Assembly (NCBI GenBank): GCA_029449245.1
Contig: JANATF010000006.1
Span: forward strand, 248,001-312,000
Length of the DNA: 64,000 bases
DNA from: Mortierella alpina
Taxonomy: Eukaryota; Mortierellomycota; Mortierellomycetes; Mortierellales; Mortierellaceae
Direction: 5' to 3'
Shown here: piece by piece, positions 1 to 8,705 of the stretch
How positions within the stretch are numbered: the stretch's first letter is position 1
Layout: each line of letters opens with the position of its first letter
Notes under the pieces: generated by a model
Told to the model about the DNA's origin: nothing
The model's database searches: none
The model's input: only the letters and a program-made list of their open reading frames with translations
Program-made: the position numbers and the translations under genes

Positions 1-82
1 AGTCTGTAGTCCGCTGCGAGTGGGTCATGGACTAGGCATGGGCTGTTATGGTACAGTAGCATGGAGGAGAAGTGGACAGTCT

Positions 83-159
83 ACAGGAAATAAGGATGCA
101 TATGTGGGAATTAAAGGTCTAAAGGTCTGGAAGTAAGTATATGACAGGAAATAAGGATG
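83..159. repeat. Short direct repeat pair
   Basis: The 16-mer acaggaaataaggatg occurs at about 83-98 and again at about 144-159, with related 'aaaggtct' duplications between the copies. No gene is visible in the first 219 bases. This looks like a small local duplication upstream of the tRNA gene. Confidence 0.6.
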
Positions 160-219
160 ACGTAATTGCAATATCCAATACAGATTCATCATATTCTTAT
201 TTATGTGGCTTATTCATAT

Positions 220-302
220 GGAGAGATGGCCGAGTTGGTCTAAGGCGCCGCGTTAAGGCCGCGGTCTATTCGTAGGCGTGGGTTCAAATCCCACTCTCTT
301 CA
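220..302 (+). tRNA. tRNA-Leu (anticodon AAG)
   Basis: The gene folds as a class II tRNA. The acceptor stem is GGAGAGA pairing with TCTCTTC (one G-U pair), followed by TG and a D arm starting GCCGAGTTGGT. The anticodon stem CCGCG/CGCGG encloses the loop TTAAGGC, giving anticodon AAG (leucine). A long variable arm follows, then a T arm GTGGG-TTCAAAT-CCCAC. The discriminator is A. There is no intron, and the CCA is not encoded, as expected for a eukaryotic nuclear tRNA. Confidence 0.93.
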
Positions 303-323
303 CTTCTCTTTTGCGTCGACTCC

Positions 324-510
324 TGCATGCGGAAGAACATACATGCACATGGGTGTGTATCTGTATATACACGCCCCTCCGTGTATATAATTTTTTCTTA
401 GGTGAAAAGATACATACACGGGGGTGTGCATGGCTGAACACACAGGGGGGTGTATGGAAGCGTGTCCTGTGAAAACCCTTTTAGATACACACCTCCCCTA
501 CTTTGTTTTT
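324..510 (+). repeat. Left arm of a large imperfect inverted repeat
   Basis: This stretch is repeated in reverse complement at 1095-1286. The arm starts with tgcatgc and is packed with gtgtgtat/atacacac words. The best conserved block (about 424-500) contains gtatggaagcgtgtcctg and tttagatacacacc, both matched on the opposite strand at 1101-1185. It begins 21 bases after the tRNA-Leu gene. The arrangement suggests terminal inverted repeats of a non-autonomous DNA transposon, or two copies of a dispersed repeat in opposite orientation. No clear target-site duplication was found. Confidence 0.7.
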
Positions 511-1094
511 CATGAAAATGGTGATGAAATGCGACTCGAGGGTGATATGAATGCCTAAGCAGCGCGTTATATGGGTTTGGATCCCTAGGCAATGGCTTCA
601 TCTTATATTACCATAGCTCTCCACTGTCTCCTCTGTAACGGCCACGGTTTTCATAAATCAAAGATTCACGGTAATTGCTCCTAATGTTCTGCGTCACTTG
701 TGTCTTTTCCTCCTCACGCGCGCGCGTATCCCCACAGTCCTACGCGAAGAGTGACGGTATGATTGGCATGACACGGGAGCCCGTAGCTACCAGCAAGAAT
801 ATCAATCAACCTTGCTTTTGGTCACCGTTTCGCTTTCAGGCTGGTCTGTTGTGGATCAATGGATGTATTACAGCACTTCAATGGCTGGTTGATTGGCGCT
901 CCACATCAATTTCAAGCGCAGGATGTCATGGAGAAAGGAAAATCAATCTCACTCATGGAGTTATTGCTCTCTACAATAATACTCTTGCCATTCTAAACCT
1001 ATGTGAGAGTCGTTCGGGCTCTTATTCACAAGGATAGCCGGCATAGCCATTATCAATACATGGAGGCATGCTTTGGGCGAAAAAAGGGTAGAGG
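511..1094. other. Spacer between inverted-repeat arms, no gene seen
   Basis: About 585 bases lie between the two repeat arms. Open frames here are short and show no recognisable domain, in particular no transposase motif. If the arms are transposon ends, the element is non-autonomous. Confidence 0.5.
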
Positions 1095-1286
1095 TAGGAG
1101 TAGGGGTGTGTATCTAAAGGGGTTTTCTCAGGACACGCTTCCATACACACCCCAGTGTATTCAGCCATACACATCCCTGTGCATCCAGGTTTTCCGTGTT
1201 GCATACACCCGACATGAACATATAAACACGCCCCCGTGTATATATAGATACACACCCGTGTGTATATATGTTGTTCCCCTGCATGC
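1095..1286 (-). repeat. Right arm of the large inverted repeat
   Basis: This is the reverse-complement partner of 324-510. It carries taaaggggttttctcaggac and cttccatacacacc, then gcatacaccc, and ends in ccctgcatgc. Divergence between the arms is substantial in the outer half and small in the inner half. The interval 1287-1929 holds no gene apart from the leader of the next gene, with a TATA-like ggtataag at about 1696. Confidence 0.7.
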
Positions 1287-1929
1287 GATGGACTCGAACG
1301 AGATGCTCGTTATTCTGACTTGAGTGTTTGGAACTGTTCTTTTTTGTTTACCAGTGAGTTTTCTGCTATAACACGAACACCTGGCTTGTGCTACGAAAGT
1401 TATTTTGGCGCTCAGTTGATGGGGAACGCACGCCCAAAGCACAGAAGAACTGTGATTTGAGGTTTTCCAGGACTCAAAGGGTTGTGTGAAGAAATGCTAC
1501 GCGCTTCGTCCCGATGGCAGCATGCATACGCGTCTCTGAGCTCGGGATCTCTCATTCTTGGACCTCTCTTCCCAACGGCACAAGTTTGAACTGCGCCTTC
1601 ATATGCTGTACAGTACATGTAGTGCGACACATATGAAAGTTGGAAAGAGAGCACATCCAAAAGAGAGCACGTTTGAGAGAGTTTGCAAGGGCGCGGTATA
1701 AGACAGTTTGTCTCTCCGCAAGGATCACTTTTCTCGTGGGCGAATCCCGTATGGCATCCTGCATCTCTTCTTCGGATCCCTTCACATTCGCCTTCATCGC
1801 TCCATCTCGTCCTCTTCCTTCCCCTCGTTGTCCTCTTTGCCTCCATACAACCCCATTTTTCTTGACACAGCCGTGCCTACCACACTCTCTCGCCGCAAGC
1901 CCATATCTCATATCCAGCACCCTGACGCG

Positions 1930-2937
1930 ATGAGGTCGTCGTCTCCAGAACTACCCACTGAAATCTATCATGATCGACAGCCTTCTGCGAACCCTCAAGA
2001 GTTTGCAGCGGTCGATGGAGTGCCATCCAACCCAACGTCCCTCTCGCCCCATGCGACTCCCGGTCGCGCACCACAGTTAGTCTCCTCTACTCTACAACAT
2101 CCGCTGACCGGTAAAAGTCCTCAGCTCTTGGCCAATGGATCACCCCAAGCTCTCCCCCCAGCATACACGCGTCAAAGCGTGATCCTTTCAGCTCAACCAG
2201 AACAGCCGTACTGGTCCCCCCCACCACCTGCAAGTCCCTCACATGCCAATGCCTACGTGTCGCAGCAACAAGACCATTATCAACAGTACCAACACCACCC
2301 ATATCCTCTCCCTGACGAGCAGCCGTCCATGTGGACTCAATCGAACGTATCTCGTCCAGATGATTTTCTTCAGCACCAACAGGCCATCAACTACAGCCCT
2401 GGAATAACAGGATCACCAAGCGATGCCCCGCACAAGCCCGTTTACATCACATCGTCCCCCAGTCGAATTAAGCGCAGCATCTTGTGGCGCGGCGTTCTCT
2501 TCATTGTAGTGGTGGCGATTGTGCTAGGACTCGTTTTCGGGGTGTTCCTTAAGGACAAGGTGGAGGACCAGAAAGGTGGAGTGTATGAAGACAGATCACA
2601 CTCAAGCACCACGACCGCGCCAGCTAGAGCCACTAGCACTTGGAGAGCGCAGCCCACGCCCAATGTACCCACACCCACCGAGGCTTTGGGATCAACGACC
2701 ACAGCGCAGCCCCCCGCGCAGACGCAGCCTCCTGCAACAAGCCCACCGACAGACCCAGCTACGTGCATGAAAAATTGCAACACTAAGTTTTATGATTGTC
2801 TCGACGCGTGCGACGCGGTGAAGAAAGAATGCGAGGCCCCTTGCGGAGATGATCTTTTCTGCAGCAATCCTTGTGCATTTAAGAGCGGTGACTGTGGGAA
2901 CGTCTGTCACTCAAACAGCCGTCGCTGTCAATGCTAA
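1930..2937 (+). CDS. Single-pass membrane protein with Cys-rich CX3C ectodomain (tandem family member A)
   Basis: A 335-residue single-exon protein of no family I recognise. The start at 1930 is the first ATG of this frame. The upstream in-frame stretch is C/T-rich and lies just downstream of a TATA-like box near 1696, so it is probably leader. The order is a Pro/Gln/Ser-rich N-terminal region with PPAY (about 76-79), a basic SRIKR stop-transfer flank, one hydrophobic segment (about 184-206, G-rich), a Thr/Pro-rich stalk, and a Cys-rich tail (278-335) with twelve cysteines. Their spacing is 3-6-3-6-3-5-3-6-3-6-1 residues. There is no signal peptide. Basic residues before the membrane segment predict an N-in, C-out topology. 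It heads a tandem array with the next two genes and is the most divergent member. Function is unknown; a cell-surface role is inference. Confidence 0.8.
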   Translation: MRSSSPELPTEIYHDRQPSANPQEFAAVDGVPSNPTSLSPHATPGRAPQLVSSTLQHPLTGKSPQLLANGSPQALPPAYTRQSVILSAQPEQPYWSPPPPASPSHANAYVSQQQDHYQQYQHHPYPLPDEQPSMWTQSNVSRPDDFLQHQQAINYSPGITGSPSDAPHKPVYITSSPSRIKRSILWRGVLFIVVVAIVLGLVFGVFLKDKVEDQKGGVYEDRSHSSTTTAPARATSTWRAQPTPNVPTPTEALGSTTTAQPPAQTQPPATSPPTDPATCMKNCNTKFYDCLDACDAVKKECEAPCGDDLFCSNPCAFKSGDCGNVCHSNSRRCQC

Positions 2938-3466
2938 GCATGTACAGTATTAATACATCTGATATGAAAGAAAAACAACAGAAACTGTGATCATGGAACG
3001 CCGATTGTGCAGCGTTATGGCTGGGGGCTCAGATATCTGAGAGAGTACGCATGGCGGTGATAATTAGACATGTTTTGCCGCACTCTGTGCCTGCTGCTCT
3101 GAAGTGGTGTTGATTCAATTGGTCCTTGAAAGCACTGTGTTCTGCACATACTGATATTCAGCGCATCGTGTTACCAAGCGGGCAGCGAAAAAAAAACTTG
3201 ATGGTCTCCCGTCTACACATGTTCCCGAGAGAAGACATTAGACATTGAGAGCAAAACTGAGCACAAAAACACAAGTCCAATTCAAAAGCCGGCGCTGGAG
3301 CTTGGAGAGCAATGTCGTCTTGAGTGTCGTGCTTTTCTTGTGTGCATTAACGACTGAGTGGGATAGCGCTGTCCATCTCGCTCTCCTCCTTTCCTCCTCT
3401 TTTCCCCTGCCTTAAACACATCATTTGCACCAACAGCTGGAAACGCATAGTATTTAGCAAATCAAA
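2938..3466. promoter_or_regulatory. Intergenic and upstream region of family member B
   Basis: About 530 bases without a gene. A motif gagagcaaaactgagcacaa lies at about 3247, some 220 bases before the next start codon. It recurs at the same distance upstream of the following paralog. C/T-rich sequence precedes the ATG. Confidence 0.5.
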
Positions 3467-4594
3467 ATGGCGAGCTCACCCCCTGGCCGATCACCGCATA
3501 CAACAGCGGCCCCGCTTTTTACGGGAGTACTGGAGCCTAGCTCTGCACCCGAACACCCAGTGCAAGACCAGGCAAGAGGACCTCACACAGCAGCTGCATC
3601 GTCTTTCTCGGGAGTCTTTCCGGAGAGTACAGCACCACAAGATCCTCAAAAGATTGCACTCAATGAAGCAGAGGAGGCGGTTCAATACTCAGCCCTCTCG
3701 AATGATGACATGATGGACCAGGCTCTGTCACTCAACAGTTCAGCCCTCGCTCTTCCTCCAGCATACGGTAACCAGCAGGAAGGAGCGCATGCCACACCTG
3801 CCAGACCGTCCGACCCATTTCCTTACTCAGCAGTAGGACACATGCAACATCAACCTTGGGACCAGGAAAGAGGCATGATGAGGTCCTCAGACGATGGCTA
3901 TAATTCACACACCTCTGAGCTCGTGCACACCGATTCACACACACCCGTCAACACGATACAAACCCTGTTACCGCCTGGCAGCAGGAAGCGAAAGGGCGTT
4001 TTGAGCTGTTGTCTTGTAATGGTAATTTTGGGGATCGTCCTTGGAGTGGTCCTTGGTGTGAACAAGAGCAACAGCAGCATCGATCCAGACGACAGCACTT
4101 CTCCGCATGGATCAAAGCCCACGGCAACAAATACTCTTGATCACGGAACGACTCAAGGATCGACATCAGTGACAAGCAACGTCAGTTTAAACCCAACGCC
4201 AACGCCAACAAACACGCTGGACGGTGTTTGGACGACCCAAGGGCTTCAGGAAACAATCACTGCTCGCGACTCAGTAACCACTACCACAACCACAACCACT
4301 ACCACTGCCACTACTACTACCACTACCACTACCGCTACCACTACCCACGATATTGCGACCACTACAACAACCACCACCGATGTACCGCCCCCGCCATCAC
4401 CGACCACTTCGAGTTGTATAGCCGAGTGTGAGAGCAGAGCGTATCCGTGCTCCCATGGGTGTGTCCTTAGTGGTAATGTTTGTGCGGAGAGGTGCAAGGA
4501 TCCTGGCGGGTGTAGTTGCATGGACTTTCAGGTTACCTGCTACCAAAGGTGTAGTGCCAGCATAGAGGTTTGCAAAGCAGATTGTTCTAAATAA
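3467..4594 (+). CDS. Single-pass membrane protein with Thr-rich stalk and CX3C ectodomain (family member B)
   Basis: A 375-residue single-exon paralog of the gene at 4982. The N-terminal half is Ala/Pro/Ser-rich and has PPAY at about 97-100. A basic SRKRK patch precedes a membrane segment at about 178-199 (start GVLSCCLVMV, with G-x3-G spacing). The segment is followed by NKSNSS, a possible N-glycosylation site. The stalk contains NPTPTPTNTLDG and a long, nearly uninterrupted Thr tract encoded by an ACC/ACT microsatellite (about 4275-4380). The tail (317-375) has twelve cysteines spaced 3-6-3-6-3-5-1-6-3-6-3, identical to the next gene. The 3' flank acactgtttt..cataaac is also shared with that gene. 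The stalk length is likely to vary between strains because of the repeat. Function is unknown. Confidence 0.85.
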   Translation: MASSPPGRSPHTTAAPLFTGVLEPSSAPEHPVQDQARGPHTAAASSFSGVFPESTAPQDPQKIALNEAEEAVQYSALSNDDMMDQALSLNSSALALPPAYGNQQEGAHATPARPSDPFPYSAVGHMQHQPWDQERGMMRSSDDGYNSHTSELVHTDSHTPVNTIQTLLPPGSRKRKGVLSCCLVMVILGIVLGVVLGVNKSNSSIDPDDSTSPHGSKPTATNTLDHGTTQGSTSVTSNVSLNPTPTPTNTLDGVWTTQGLQETITARDSVTTTTTTTTTTATTTTTTTTATTTHDIATTTTTTTDVPPPPSPTTSSCIAECESRAYPCSHGCVLSGNVCAERCKDPGGCSCMDFQVTCYQRCSASIEVCKADCSK

Positions 4595-4981
4595 CACTGT
4601 TTTCATAAACGATATAGAAACTTGTCCTCTTCCCTCGAGCATCATAGATGTTATTGTACTATACCGTAGCTAGCAAAAGAGAGGAGACGAAGCACCAGCT
4701 CGAGTTCACAAACACGTAGCTTGCCAATTGGATGCAAGAATGAGAGCAAAGCTGAGTACAAAGTACTGAAGAAGTTTGAGAGCATCATTTTAGAAGCCTG
4801 CGGGCACTGCGGCTTGTTCTCAGCGACAAAGTAGAACATCCGTCTTGCTCTCGTTTTCCCACCTCCTCCTTCCCTTACGCCTCTATACAGCACATACAGA
4901 ACACATTTTACGTTCCTGAGGCGGATCAGATATCAGGCTCCAAGCCCGGAAAGGAGACGCATTGCGCCTGGCATTTGCAAA
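4595..4981. promoter_or_regulatory. Intergenic and upstream region of family member C
   Basis: This spacer contains the repeated motif gagagcaaagctgagtacaa at about 4742, roughly 240 bases before the next ATG. Its 5' end carries the 3' UTR of member B, which matches the 3' UTR of member C. No gene is seen. Confidence 0.5.
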
Positions 4982-6211
4982 ATGGTCGAACCGCCCTCAG
5001 CACAACATACAGACACTGACGCTGAGATTACAAATGTCAACAACCAAACTCCCGCGCTTCCTACCCTTGCCAGTCCTCAACATATCCCATTACGTTTACA
5101 AGATCTGCCTACGCACCATCCATCAATTCCTTCTCCTGGTCGATCACCGCATACACAAGCGGCCCCGCTATTCACTGGATTACTGGAACCGAGCTCAGCA
5201 CCACACCAACCACTCCAAGCGCAAGCCCGAGCACCTCACACATCAGCTGCTTCACTCTGGAACGAGCATCTGGCAGCAGTGAGCTCAGCACCGCCATGTG
5301 TTCAAGAGGCCAAACTCGACGAAAAAGAGGAGCCGGCTCTCTACTCAGCATGTTCAGGAGAAGAGACAGCGAGGCAGGCAGAGATCCCGCTGAACACTTC
5401 AGGACAGGTATATCCCCCAGCCTACGGGAGTCAGGAGCAACAATTACATGCCACACCGGTACCTCCGTCCGAACTTCCGTATTTTTCAACAACTGACGAG
5501 CGGCGTCAACGTTGGAATCAGGAGCGTGGTCGTACGAGATCTTCACCTGACGACGGTGACAGTTTGTATAGCACTAGATCTGCGCACAATGCGCCCGTCA
5601 GCAGAGGTCAGGCTATGTTCCCGCCGGGCAGCAAAAGACGGAAGGTTGTTCTGAGCTGTTGTCTTGTAATGATAGTTTTGGGAGTTGTCCTTGGAGTGGT
5701 CTTTGGCGTGAACAAGAGCAACAACAGCAGCAGCATCGATCCAGACGACGACACCTCTCCGCATGGGCCAAAGCCTACGGCGACAAATACTCTTGGTAAC
5801 GGAACGACTCAAGGATCGACATCGGTGATAAGCAACGCCAGTTTCAACCCAACGCCAACGCCAACACACACGCTGGACGGTTTTTGGACGACACGAGAGC
5901 TTTATGAAACTGTCACTGCTCGCGACCCAGCCACCATTACCACCACTACTACCACTACAACTACCACTACCACCACCACCACCACCACCGAAGCACCGTC
6001 ACCATCACCGCCACCGCCAGTACCAACTGCTTGTTTAGCCGAGTGTGAAAGCAAAGTGTATTCATGCAGCGAAACATGTGTCCGCACTGGCGACTTGTGC
6101 ATGAAGAGTTGTACCACCCCCGACTTGTGTCGTTGCATGGACGCTCAGGTTACCTGCTACGTAGGATGTAACACCCAAAAAGAGTCGTGCAAAGCAGATT
6201 GTTCTAAATGA
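4982..6211 (+). CDS. Single-pass membrane protein with Thr-rich stalk and CX3C ectodomain (family member C)
   Basis: A 409-residue single-exon protein and the closest paralog of member B. They share GRSPHT..AAPLFTG near the N terminus, PPAYG (about 145-148), a basic patch SKRRK and the membrane segment (about 222-243, VVLSCCLVMIVLG). They also share NKSNNSSSIDPDD, NPTPTPTHTLDG, a Thr tract (ACC/ACT repeat about 5937-5990) and the twelve-Cys tail (350-409) with spacing 3-6-3-6-3-5-1-6-3-6-3. The extra N-terminal 40 residues are not present in member B. The start is the first ATG after the C/T-rich leader. N-in, C-out topology is predicted from the charge pattern. The conserved PPAY could bind WW domains of Rsp5/Nedd4-type ligases, which is inference from motif knowledge. 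Confidence 0.85.
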   Translation: MVEPPSAQHTDTDAEITNVNNQTPALPTLASPQHIPLRLQDLPTHHPSIPSPGRSPHTQAAPLFTGLLEPSSAPHQPLQAQARAPHTSAASLWNEHLAAVSSAPPCVQEAKLDEKEEPALYSACSGEETARQAEIPLNTSGQVYPPAYGSQEQQLHATPVPPSELPYFSTTDERRQRWNQERGRTRSSPDDGDSLYSTRSAHNAPVSRGQAMFPPGSKRRKVVLSCCLVMIVLGVVLGVVFGVNKSNNSSSIDPDDDTSPHGPKPTATNTLGNGTTQGSTSVISNASFNPTPTPTHTLDGFWTTRELYETVTARDPATITTTTTTTTTTTTTTTTTEAPSPSPPPPVPTACLAECESKVYSCSETCVRTGDLCMKSCTTPDLCRCMDAQVTCYVGCNTQKESCKADCSK

Positions 6212-6380
6212 CACTGTTTCCATAAACAAGATAGAAACCTCGACCTCTTCCCACGGAATTTGAAGCAAAGGAAAAACAAAAAATGAGAGACGAAAGTGGG
6301 GGACGGGAGAGGCGTCAATCCGCGGGCACACTTCTGGCGCAAAAGCCATGCAGCGTAACTGACCGGAATGCAATAAGAAT

Positions 6381-6653
6381 GAGAGCGAAACTTGAGAATA
6401 ACAAGCGCAAGGTTGCTAGTCTATCAAGTGTTGTCCCATCCTATCGGTCTTCGTATTTTTTTATGGTTTGTTCCTGAAGGCGAACATCGTTTTTTTTTTC
6501 TCATGTATGTTGCGTTTCCTTCTATTCACCTTTCTCTCTTCCACCTTTTTCTTTCCGTTTATAAAACAACACCTTCCCTACATCCCTACATGGTCAGGCT
6601 GCAGTCAGAAATGCAGTAAGGTCGAAGACGCGTGCGTAGAAGAATGCTGAAAA
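6381..6653 (+). pseudogene. Relic of a fourth tandem paralog (promoter, ATG and last Cys pairs)
   Basis: The upstream motif gagagcgaaacttgagaata at about 6381, a TATA-like ttataaaac near 6559 and an ATG at 6589 sit where the array predicts a fourth gene. Directly after the ATG, in another frame, 6602-6653 encodes CSQKCSKVEDACVEEC and a stop. That is a CX3C-x6-CX3C unit with exactly the spacing of the end of members B and C. The ATG frame itself stops after nine codons. The simplest reading is a tandem copy that lost its central coding part. A genuine last exon of a spliced gene is possible, because agctgcag-type acceptor sequence precedes the fragment. Confidence 0.5.
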
Positions 6654-6809
6654 GGCAAGTTCGGTTTAGCAGAGAGCCATCCCTCTTCCATTGAGCCACC
6701 AGTGCATTCGATTTTTTTTGTATAGTAACATGTTTTCATTAAAAAAAAAGGGGGGGGGGGCAGGGCACGGATGAAAAGAGAGCTGTCAGAAAAAGCAAGG
6801 AACTCGTTA

Positions 6810-8705
6810 TCACTTCTCGGATGGAGGTTCCTGACTACTTTGCTTACTCTTGACAGACTGCAGGACGCGCTCACGAAGCAGCCTCTCACGCAATTGATTC
6901 TCCAGAGCGACAGTGTCAACAGCCGCAGCGGTGGTCGATTTTGTGGTGCCTGTCTTCCCCGTCTTGTCCCCCGTATCATCCTCGGTTTTCATCGCTCTCG
7001 AACTTGATGTTGATCCCTCCCGTCCCTCAATCGCAGCGGCTGCAGAAAGTGTTCTGGATGGCGAGGAAGGTGGGGGTGTACGCGATCTTGTTCCAGTGGA
7101 TTCGATTTTGATGGCACGATCGCCAGATGCACTTCTGGACCGGCTCTTCGGCCGACTGGTTGAACGCACGCGGCGGCGTTTTGTAGCTGAGGGGTCATCT
7201 CGACGTTCGTCGTCACGACCATGACCGCGGTCGCGTTCACGTTCACGCTCACGATCCTTTCCTACATGTTCCCTATGGCTTCGACTGATCCTGTCTCTGC
7301 TGTAGTCCCTGTTACGACCACCACGGCTTCGACTGCGGCTACGATGGCGGGAGCTGCGACTATAACGATCATGTTGGCGGTGGTCACGCCTATCCGCGTC
7401 CCGGCTGTGTTCCCGGCGTCGATCATGCCTCCTGCTATCGGTATCATATCTTCTTGGCTCATAGCTTCTACTGTCATGTCCATCTCTGCTCCTTGAGCGA
7501 CCATGTCTCTCTCTCTTTCGGTCAAAATCTCTATCGCGATCCCTGTTGTGACGATCACGGTCCTCTCGTGGCCGCTCTTGAAGGGTAGATCTTCCATTTG
7601 TAGTTTCCTGGAGAACAAAAACGTGTGATTAGGACCGGTTAATCCACTGTGGCCCAGCTGGGTTCCTGCGGTGAACACAATAGACATAAAACACGACGAA
7701 AAAAGTCCCGCTCAATGCATTTCAAACGTACGCCGTTTCCTAGTGACGAGGCGCTGGGCCGTGTGGCGTTGCGGATGACTTGTGCCTTTTGCCTGACTTC
7801 TTCTGCAATGGCACGTTCCTTTGCCTCCTGCTCACGGATCTTGGCCAACTCTGCCTCTTTGGCGCGCTATTGAGAGATGCATGAATGGAGCGGTGATTAG
7901 ACGAGCGATCATTGACAGTTTAAACAGGAACTGTTCCTGGTTGCTTTGATCTCGCCCGCTCGCCCGCTAACTTGCGTTGCGCGTACCTTTGCCTGCAAAA
8001 GTTCCTCCTTGGTCTGATCCAGGAACTGCTGTGGGATGCCTCCAAGACTCGTCTGGGCACTGATCAATAGTTTCCACAGCTCCAGAACGAACGGCTGAGA
8101 GTTTTTTTCGAGAAATCCTTGTAGGTTGATCTGCATTGTCCTTGGGTCTGGCGACTGTAGTAGAAAAAAAAACACACCATCACGAGAACGTTAATTCATG
8201 CACTTGAAGGGAAAGACGCAATGTTGATGTTCCTGTGCAAAAACAACAACAACCACAGCAGCATCCGATGCGCTCTTTGTGAATTCAAAAGCGTACCGAT
8301 TCCTCTAGCATCCCGAAAGCGTATTCGACCACGACTTCATCCTCGATTCCAAGCAACTGGCTGACGCGTTGGGCCATCCAACCCTTGATGACCTTCAGGT
8401 TGACCTTCTTTATGTCAATCTTTTGGCTGAACTCGGGGGGGAAGTGCATCGAGCGGAGCAGCTTCTTGTGCTTGTCGCTGAAGCGAGTGTCCTGATCGGC
8501 ACTGGTGCCCTGCGATAAATAGAGTGAAAAAAAAGCATGAGCTGATGAAAGAGAGGCGTTTGATTGGGTGATCAAAGCTGTGATTTGAGCATGAGAGTGG
8601 GCCTCTTTCTCTCTTTCTCTGTCTTTGGCAAGTGTCAATGAGGAAGTGTTTGCATCCTGCGCTCCATGTCTGTCCCTGTACCTTGAAGAATCCTGCGTCG
8701 CCCAT
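6810..8705 (-). CDS. SRRM1/SRm160-like splicing coactivator with PWI domain
   Basis: Exons (minus strand): 8682-8705, 8509-8297, 8154-7987, 7866-7732, 7607-6810, giving 445 residues. All introns are phase 0 with GTAC/GTACGC-type donors. The tiny first exon encodes MGDAGFFK. Exons 2-3 form the PWI domain (about 9-130): it opens GTSADQDTRFSDKHKKLL, contains GWMAQRVSQLLGIEDE around the PWI core (the P-W-I signature reads G-W-M here), and continues with RTMQINLQGFL and GGIPQQFL as in animal SRRM1. A charged helix follows (AKEAELAKIREQEAKERA), then an Arg/Ser/Asp-rich tail with RDRERERERDRG and SRPKSRSRSAS. In known systems SRRM1 binds nucleic acid through the PWI fold and bridges SR proteins and snRNPs in pre-mRNA splicing. 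It is shorter than the metazoan protein. Confidence 0.9.

Noticed and set aside
1281-1330. ggactcgaacg resembling a minus-strand tRNA T arm next to the inverted repeat
   Set aside because: No T stem and no acceptor or anticodon stem could be formed on either strand.
1708-1929. In-frame upstream extension of membrane protein A
   Set aside because: It lacks an ATG at its start, is C/T-rich and lies directly downstream of a TATA-like box; read as 5' leader.
4246-4521. Minus-strand open frame encoding poly-Val
   Set aside because: It is the complement of the Thr-encoding ACC/ACT repeat of membrane protein B.
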